Shown here piece after piece: positions 58,742 through 64,000 of a DNA stretch of 64,000 nt. The notes under the pieces were generated by a model. It searched no databases, was not told the DNA's origin, and saw only the letters and a program-made list of their open reading frames with translations. Source of the DNA: Micromonospora luteifusca (GTDB taxonomy: Bacteria > Actinomycetota > Actinomycetes > Mycobacteriales > Micromonosporaceae); NCBI RefSeq assembly GCF_016907275.1, contig NZ_JAFBBP010000001.1:4020001-4084000 (forward strand). Direction: 5' to 3'. The position numbers were made by a program, and so were the translations under genes. Position 1 is the stretch's first letter; the number at the start of each line of letters is the position of its first letter.

Positions 58742-60016
58742 ATGACGCAACTCCGGCACCTCCGCAACCAGGTTGGGTACGCGCTGGTCGGCCTGCCTCT
58801 GGCGGTCGCCGGTTTCGCGTACGCCGGTCTCACGGTCGTGGTCGGCGGCCTGACCTCGCTGACGCTGCTCGGCCTTCCACTGATGTCCTCCGGCGTCCTC
58901 GGCGCCCGCGGCTGGGGCCGGCTGCACCGCGCGCTGGCCCGCGCGACGCTCGGCCTGCGGGTCGACGACCCACGCCCGGTCCGGCGACGGCCCGGGCCGG
59001 TGGGGTACGTCCGGACCGGCCTCGGCGATGCCACGGGTTGGCGGGCACTGGCCTATCTGGTCGTCAAGCTGCCGGTGACCCTGCTCGCGACGGCGGTGAT
59101 CGCGGTCTTCCTCTGTTACCCGGTGTTTCTGCTCAGCCATCCCCTCTGGTGGAAGTTCATCCAGCCGGTCAACACCGACAGCCTGGGTCGGCCGCACCGC
59201 GCCGCCCTGCAACTCGGCGACTTCTTCTTCGACACCTGGCCCCGATCGTTCCTGCTGGCCGGGATCGGTGCCGGGATGCTTCTCGCCGGCCCCTCGCTGC
59301 TGCGCCTGGTCCTGCTCCTGGACGAGCTGCTGATCCGTGGCCTGCTCGGCCCGACCAGCCTCGACGAGCGGGTCGACAACCTTGAGGAGGCCCGTGCCCT
59401 GGCCGTCGACGACGCCGCCGCGCTGCTGCGCCGGATCGAGCGTGACCTGCACGACGGCACGCAGGCGCAACTGGTCGCCCTGGCCATGAAGCTCGGGTTG
59501 GCCAAGGAGAAGCTCTCCGAAGGCGCCGCGCCCGAGGCCAGGGCGCTCGTGGAGACCGCACACCGGGACGCGAAGACCGCGATCACCGACCTTCGTGACC
59601 TGGCCCGGGGCATCCACCCGCCAATGCTCGACAGCGGTCTGGAGGCCGCGTTGAGCACCCTGGTGGCGCGGGGCACCGTGCCCGTCGAGCTACGGGTCGA
59701 GGTGAGCGACCGACCGTCACCGGCCGTCGAGACGATCGTCTACTACTGCGTCGCCGAGCTGCTCACCAATGTCGCCAAACACGCCACGGCCCGGCGGGCG
59801 ACCGTCGACCTGCGCCAACACGACGGTCTGCTGCGGGTGCAGGTCGGGGACGACGGTGGCGGAGGAGCCAGGATCGGGTCGGCGGCCCGCGGGTTGCCCG
59901 GCGGCGGGTTGGTCGGGCTGCACGACCGGACCCGTACCGTGGACGGCACGATGCGGATCGACAGCCCACCCGGCGGGCCGACGCTGGTCACCCTGGAATT
60001 CCCGGTACGGCCGTGA
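58742..60016 (+). CDS. Membrane sensor histidine kinase (HisKA_3, NarL-type)
   Basis: 424 aa. Seen: an N-terminal sensor region with about four helices (residues 10-55, 100-135, 170-205), a 2TM-type DUF4153-like sensor, the phosphoacceptor His in ERDLHDGTQAQL (about 238), and the ATPase domain with CVAELLTNVAKHA and GGGLVGLHDRTRTVDGTM. GGGAGG precedes ATG 58742. Its stop overlaps the regulator start (GTGA), so they form one operon. Signal unknown. Confidence 0.92.
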   Translation: MTQLRHLRNQVGYALVGLPLAVAGFAYAGLTVVVGGLTSLTLLGLPLMSSGVLGARGWGRLHRALARATLGLRVDDPRPVRRRPGPVGYVRTGLGDATGWRALAYLVVKLPVTLLATAVIAVFLCYPVFLLSHPLWWKFIQPVNTDSLGRPHRAALQLGDFFFDTWPRSFLLAGIGAGMLLAGPSLLRLVLLLDELLIRGLLGPTSLDERVDNLEEARALAVDDAAALLRRIERDLHDGTQAQLVALAMKLGLAKEKLSEGAAPEARALVETAHRDAKTAITDLRDLARGIHPPMLDSGLEAALSTLVARGTVPVELRVEVSDRPSPAVETIVYYCVAELLTNVAKHATARRATVDLRQHDGLLRVQVGDDGGGGARIGSAARGLPGGGLVGLHDRTRTVDGTMRIDSPPGGPTLVTLEFPVRP

Positions 60017-60672
60017 GCGGGCTGCGAGTGGTCATCGCCGAGGACTCCGGAATTCTGCGCGACGGGCTCAGCTATCTGCTCGTCGACCGGGGGCACCGGG
60101 TACTCGCCGCGGTGGCCGACCCGGAGGCGCTCCGGATCGCCGTCGACGAACACCGCCCCGACGTGGCCGTGATCGACATTCGGATGCCACCCACGTACAC
60201 CGACGAAGGGCTGCGGGCCGCACTCGCCGTACGCGCCGCCCATCCCGGTACGCCCGTGCTGCTCTTCTCGCAGTACGTGGAGACCCGGTACGCGGCGCAG
60301 CTGCTCGCCGGGGGTGCCGGAGGCGTCGGGTACCTGCTGAAGGACCGGGTGGCCGAGGTCGGCGAGTTCGTCGACGCGCTCACCCGGGTCGCCAGTGGCG
60401 CGACCGTGCTCGACCCGGAGGTGGTGACGCAACTGTTCGGCGCGGCCCAGGGCGTCGCGGAGCTGGCCGGCATCTCCGAACGGGAACGGAACGTGCTGGC
60501 CCTGATGGCCGAGGGCCGGTCGAACGCGGCGATCGCCTCGGTGCTGTTCCTCAGCGTGGGGGCCGTGGAGAAACACATCACCAGCATCTTCGGCAAGCTC
60601 GACCTGCCCCCCACGGAGACCGATCACCGCCGGGTCCTCGCGGTCCTGCGCTACCTCCAGTCCGGCACCTGA
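60013..60672 (+). CDS. LuxR-family response regulator
   Basis: 219 aa. Seen: receiver domain with acidic pair EDSG, phosphoacceptor Asp in VIDIRMPP, and Lys in YLLKDRV; C-terminal HTH with ISERERNVLALMAEGRSNAAIASVL and VEKHITSIFGKL. GTG 60013 overlaps the kinase stop. It probably binds near one of its own or neighbouring promoters. The stop lies inside a 39-bp tandem duplication shared with the convergent cyclase gene. Confidence 0.94.
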   Translation: MSGLRVVIAEDSGILRDGLSYLLVDRGHRVLAAVADPEALRIAVDEHRPDVAVIDIRMPPTYTDEGLRAALAVRAAHPGTPVLLFSQYVETRYAAQLLAGGAGGVGYLLKDRVAEVGEFVDALTRVASGATVLDPEVVTQLFGAAQGVAELAGISERERNVLALMAEGRSNAAIASVLFLSVGAVEKHITSIFGKLDLPPTETDHRRVLAVLRYLQSGT

Positions 60673-60746
60673 CGCGTCAGCGTCGGCGGTTTCAGCGGTT
60701 GACGACGCTGACGCGTCAGCGTCGGCGGTTTCAGCGGTTCACGACG
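60669..60746. repeat. 39-bp tandem duplication at the ends of two convergent genes
   Basis: Copies 60669-60707 and 60708-60746 differ at one base (38 of 39 match). Each contains the palindrome CTGACGCGTCAG and, read on the minus strand, a Val-Val/Asn-Arg-stop like the end of the cyclase gene. The regulator stop lies in copy 1, the cyclase stop in copy 2. Confidence 0.9.
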
Positions 60747-61645
60747 GCGAAGGCGCGAACCGGGAAGGTGCCCATGCCGGTCACCATCGGTGGGGCCGCG
60801 GTGAACCGGAACCCGCTCGGCGGCAGCGCGTCCAGGCCGGTCAGGTGCTCCACGATCGGGATACCGGCGGCGAGCAGCGTGCTGTGCGCCGGGCGTCCGC
60901 CTCCGGCCGCCGGGCTCATGTCGTCGATGTTGATCGAGTCGATGCCGACCAGGGCCGCGCCGGCGTCGGCCAAAGCCTGGGCGGCGTCCCCGGTCAGGTA
61001 CGGCGCCTCCGGCGAGCCGTACCGCTCGGTGCCGAAGTGCGCATCCCACCCGGTGTGCAGCAGCACTGCCCGCCCGGCCACCTCGTAGGGCGCCAGCATC
61101 AGCCGGTCCACGGTCCGGGTGCCGGCCGGCACCCGGACCACCACCCCGGGTAGGTCAGCGAGCCGGTCCAGCGACACCCCGGCCAGGTCGTCGCCACCGG
61201 CCCAGCGATGCGCGGGAGTGTCCAGGTACGTGCCGGTGTTGGCGATCATGTCGATCCGCGCCACGTGAAACTCGGTGCCCGGGGCGTACCGCTCGCGGGA
61301 TGCCGCGAAGGTCAGCCAGTCGGTGATCTTCGGCGCCGGCCAACCGGGCAGGGTGGTCATCCCGTCGCTGATCACATGACTCAGCTCGACCAGCCGGTGC
61401 GCGGGCGCCGGCCGATCGACGGCGACACCCCGGCCGCCCTTGTGCGGCTCTTCGATGATCGTTTTCGCGCTGATCCGAACCTCGGCGACCAACAGCAGCC
61501 CGAGGTGCCGGACGAACAACGCCGCCAGGTCGTCGTCGGTGATCTCCGGACCGGGGATGTCCAGCCGGAACCCCTCGGTGCGTAGCCCGCCGCCGTTGGC
61601 GAAGATCACCTCCGCGTCGAACTGTGCCCGCCACTGCTCACCCAT
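60731..61645 (-). CDS. Cyclase-family (KynB-like) metal hydrolase
   Basis: 304 aa. The family hydrolyses amides or lactones (kynurenine formamidase and others). Seen: LSHVISDGMTTLPGWP, and the metal region NTGTYLDTPAHRW, where the first two His of the usual HxGTHxDxPxH are Asn and Tyr, while Asp, the last His and the later RPAHSTLL...PIVEHL ligands are kept. An N-terminal extension of about 70 residues precedes the domain. ATG 61645 is the only in-frame start nearby, but similar sequence (YADLDRPLAAW) reads upstream without one, so the 5' end is uncertain. Confidence 0.82.
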   Translation of the reverse strand: MGEQWRAQFDAEVIFANGGGLRTEGFRLDIPGPEITDDDLAALFVRHLGLLLVAEVRISAKTIIEEPHKGGRGVAVDRPAPAHRLVELSHVISDGMTTLPGWPAPKITDWLTFAASRERYAPGTEFHVARIDMIANTGTYLDTPAHRWAGGDDLAGVSLDRLADLPGVVVRVPAGTRTVDRLMLAPYEVAGRAVLLHTGWDAHFGTERYGSPEAPYLTGDAAQALADAGAALVGIDSINIDDMSPAAGGGRPAHSTLLAAGIPIVEHLTGLDALPPSGFRFTAAPPMVTGMGTFPVRAFAVVNR

Positions 61646-61822
61646 CCCGAAACCCGACCACGCCGCCAGCGGCCGGTCAAGATCCGCGTAGACCGCTATT
61701 TCCTGGATGAAGCATGATCTTGGAGCGGCCAGCGGGCCCCGTGCGGGGCGAGTCAGCCCGACGTCTGCGAACCCGCTGACGCTGCAGGTGGCGGGAAACC
61801 GGAGATGGTCGGTCGACGGAGA

Positions 61823-61867
61823 TAGGCTTGCCGGGTGCACCCCCCGTCCGTCCTGGACGCGGGGTGA
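61823..61867 (+). promoter_or_regulatory. Probable mfd promoter with leaderless 10-codon ORF
   Basis: -10 box TAGGCT (61823-61828), six bases, then GTG 61835 opening VHPPSVLDAG and a TGA at 61865-61867. The mfd ATG follows 32 bases later. The spacing equals that of the leaderless genes in this window, so the ORF may be translated. No strong -35 is seen. Confidence 0.4.
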
Positions 61868-61898
61868 TCGTCGTGCCATCCGTGGGAAGTGATCTCGC

Positions 61899-64000
61899 AT
61901 GCTCACCGGTCTGTTCTCCGCCGCCCTGGCCGACCCCGGGCTGACCCGGGCGCGTGACCTGGCGCGCTCCGGTGCCGCCCAGGTCGACGGCCTCGACATC
62001 ACCGCCCCGGCGGCGCTGCGCCCGTTTGCGGTGGCCGCCGTCGCGGCCGATCCTGACGGCGCCGGTGGTGGGGCCGGGCGACCGGTGCTGGCGGTGACCG
62101 CCACCACCCGCGAGGCCGACGATCTCGCCGCCGCGCTGGCTGGGCTGTTGCCGGCCGAGCAGATCGTGGTCTTCCCCTCCTGGGAGACGCTGCCCCACGA
62201 GCGGCTCTCCCCACGCTCGGACACGGTGGGTCGTCGGCTGGCGGTGCTGCGCCGGCTGGCGCACCCGGAGGCGACCGACGCGCACGGCGGCACCGGGCCA
62301 CTTCGGGTGGTCGTGGCCCCGGTTCGCTCGCTGCTGCAACCGCAGCTCAAGGGCCTCGGCGACCTGGAGCCGGTGCAGCTGGCCGCCGGCGAGGAGGCAG
62401 ACCTGGAGGAGGTCGCCCGCCGTCTGATCGACATGGCGTACGCCCGGGTCGACCTGGTCACCAAGCGCGGCGAGTTCGCGGTGCGCGGCGGCATCCTGGA
62501 CGTCTTCCCGCCCACCGACGAGCACCCGTCCCGAGTCGAGTTCTGGGGCGACGAGGTGGAGGAGATCCGCACCTTCGCCGTCGCCGACCAGCGGACCATC
62601 GAGCAGGTTCCGCTGCTGTGGGCGCCGCCCTGCCGGGAGTTGCTGCTCACCCCGGCGGTCCGCGATCGGGCCGCCGCACTCGCCGAGCAGCACCCCGAGC
62701 TGGCCGAGATCCTCGACAAGCTGGCCGAGGGCATCCCGGTGGAGGGGATGGAGTCCCTCGCTCCGGTGCTGGTCGGCCCCGACTCGCTGGAGCTGCTGCT
62801 GGACGCCATGCCGGCCGGCACCCACGTGCTGCTGTGCGACCCGGAGCGGATCCGCACCAGGGCGCACGACCTGGTGCGTACCTCGGAGGAGTTTCTGCAG
62901 GCCAGTTGGGCCGCCGCCGCGGTCGGCGGCCAGGCCCCGGTGGACGTCGGCGCCGCCGCCTTCCGGACCCTCGGGGAGGTCCGCGCCACCGCGGGCAAGC
63001 TCGGCCAGCCGTGGTGGACGCTGTCCCCGTTCGGTCTGGTGGAGGCGGAGACCGCCGAGACGCGGCAGCCCTGGGAGGACGCGCCGGAGCAGGCCGCCGT
63101 CACCCCGGACGACGCCATCGCGGTGACCCTGTCCGCCCAGCCGGCCCCGCTCTACCACGGCGAGACCACGCGGGTGGTCGACGACCTCAAGCGCTGGGCC
63201 AGCGAGGGCTGGTCGATCGCGCTGGTCTTCGAGGGGCACGGCCCCGCCCAGCGGGCGGTCGAGGTGCTGCGTGACGCCGGCCTGGGCGCGCGGTTGACCG
63301 AGGAGGTGCCGACCGCGCCCGTTCCCGGCGAGCTGGTGGTCACCTGTGGGGCGCTGAGCAGCGGATTCGTCGACGAAGCGTCCCGTTTCGTGCTGCTCAC
63401 CGGCAACGATGTGACGGGTGGTCGGGGCACCTCGACCCGGGACATGCGCAAACTGCCGAGCCGGCGGCGCAACACCATCGATCCGCTGGAGCTGAAGGCC
63501 GGCGACTTCGTGGTGCACGAGCAGCACGGCATCGGCCGTTACGTCGAGCTGGTGCAGCGCACGGTCAACGGCGCCAGCCGCGAATACCTGGTCATCGAAT
63601 ACGCGGCCAGCAAGCGCGGCCAGCCCGGCGACCGCCTCTTCGTCCCCACCGACCAGCTCGACCAGCTCTCCCGCTACGTGGGCGGCGAGCAGCCGACCCT
63701 GCACAAGATGGGCGGCTCGGACTGGCAGAAGTCCAAGGCCCGGGCCCGTAAGGCGGTTCGGGAGATCGCCGCGCAGCTGATCCAGCTCTACGCCGCCCGC
63801 AAGGCGTCCAAGGGCCACTCGTTCGGCCCGGACACCCCCTGGCAGCGGGAGTTGGAGGACGCCTTCCCCTGGCAGGAGACGCCGGACCAGCTCGCCGCGA
63901 TCGACGAGGTCAAGCGGGACATGGAACAGACCGTCCCGATGGACCGGCTGATCTGTGGCGACGTCGGCTACGGCAAAACCGAGATCGCCGTCCGGGCGGC
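61899..64000 (+). CDS. mfd: Transcription-repair coupling factor, N-terminal 700 codons
   Basis: Runs off the window end. Mfd removes stalled RNA polymerase at DNA lesions and recruits UvrA. Seen: the UvrB-like N-terminal module (SWETLPHERLSPRSDTVGRRL, KRGEFAVRGGILDVFP), the CarD-like RNA polymerase-interaction domain (GDFVVHEQHGIGRY at about residue 535), and the start of the translocase with Walker A GDVGYGKTE near residue 687. ATG 61899; ribosome binding site weak (GGGAAG). The antisense long open frame here is a GC artefact. Confidence 0.95.
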   Translation, partial: MLTGLFSAALADPGLTRARDLARSGAAQVDGLDITAPAALRPFAVAAVAADPDGAGGGAGRPVLAVTATTREADDLAAALAGLLPAEQIVVFPSWETLPHERLSPRSDTVGRRLAVLRRLAHPEATDAHGGTGPLRVVVAPVRSLLQPQLKGLGDLEPVQLAAGEEADLEEVARRLIDMAYARVDLVTKRGEFAVRGGILDVFPPTDEHPSRVEFWGDEVEEIRTFAVADQRTIEQVPLLWAPPCRELLLTPAVRDRAAALAEQHPELAEILDKLAEGIPVEGMESLAPVLVGPDSLELLLDAMPAGTHVLLCDPERIRTRAHDLVRTSEEFLQASWAAAAVGGQAPVDVGAAAFRTLGEVRATAGKLGQPWWTLSPFGLVEAETAETRQPWEDAPEQAAVTPDDAIAVTLSAQPAPLYHGETTRVVDDLKRWASEGWSIALVFEGHGPAQRAVEVLRDAGLGARLTEEVPTAPVPGELVVTCGALSSGFVDEASRFVLLTGNDVTGGRGTSTRDMRKLPSRRRNTIDPLELKAGDFVVHEQHGIGRYVELVQRTVNGASREYLVIEYAASKRGQPGDRLFVPTDQLDQLSRYVGGEQPTLHKMGGSDWQKSKARARKAVREIAAQLIQLYAARKASKGHSFGPDTPWQRELEDAFPWQETPDQLAAIDEVKRDMEQTVPMDRLICGDVGYGKTEIAVRA

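Noticed and set aside
61677..63818. 713-residue open frame antisense to mfd
   Set aside because: Third-position GC keeps the antisense frame open; residues are dominated by Arg, Gly, Val and Pro without family motifs, while mfd motifs are clear on the plus strand.

Overview
The window is a 64 kb piece of a high-GC actinobacterial chromosome. GC is about 70%, many genes start with GTG, many starts look leaderless, and there is a PIN-PhoH protein, an epsilon subunit of acyl-CoA carboxylase, a mycosin protease and GuaB1. Gene content, order and the intergenic palindromes point to Micromonosporaceae, most likely Micromonospora; this is inference without a search. I saw no rRNA, tRNA, CRISPR array, insertion sequence or prophage.

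Layout. 1-5.2 kb: end of a threonyl-tRNA synthetase, then a marR-ABC-ABC heterodimeric exporter operon with its own promoter and operator. 5.2-8.6 kb: guaB1 and an acyl-CoA carboxylase alpha subunit. 8.7-11.2 kb: padR plus a DrrAB-type exporter. 11.3-16.2 kb: O-methyltransferase, maf, a three-gene type VII-like unit with mycosin in lower-GC DNA, and accE. 16.3-23.4 kb: Ser/Thr kinase, GH25 muramidase, Uma2 nuclease, M50 peptidase, ketopantoate reductase and an ECF sigma factor with a membrane partner. 23.4-28.6 kb: pccB, birA, a PH-domain membrane protein, maoC and two gtrA genes. 29-32.8 kb: pckG, a membrane protein and about 1 kb of repeats, including four units of 103 bp. 32.8-39.4 kb: geranylgeranyl reductase-like and cis-prenyltransferase genes, otsB, an XRE-controlled group of small genes, and phoH. 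39.5-53.2 kb: transglycosylase, rhomboid, reductase, a membrane protein with Asp boxes, glpX, a DUF4245-like gene, a lipoprotein, xseBA, ispH and rmuC. 53.3-64 kb: ppc, S66 carboxypeptidase, serine hydrolase, a two-component system, a cyclase-family gene and the first 700 codons of mfd.

How it fits together. Two ancestral actinobacterial blocks are recognisable. birA-accD5-accE5-maf-accA3, compact in Mycobacterium tuberculosis, is here spread over 19 kb in the same order with foreign-looking modules between its members. The cis-prenyltransferase-phoH-glpX-DUF4245-xseBA-ispH order also resembles M. tuberculosis. Three genes of the PEP, oxaloacetate and fructose-bisphosphate node (pckG, glpX, ppc) lie in the window. 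CRP/GlxR-like palindromes precede pckG and the transglycosylase gene.

Many single genes have a TANNNT -10 box 6-8 bases upstream of GTG or ATG and no ribosome binding site, which indicates leaderless transcripts. Internal operon genes use ATGA, GTGA or TAATG overlaps.
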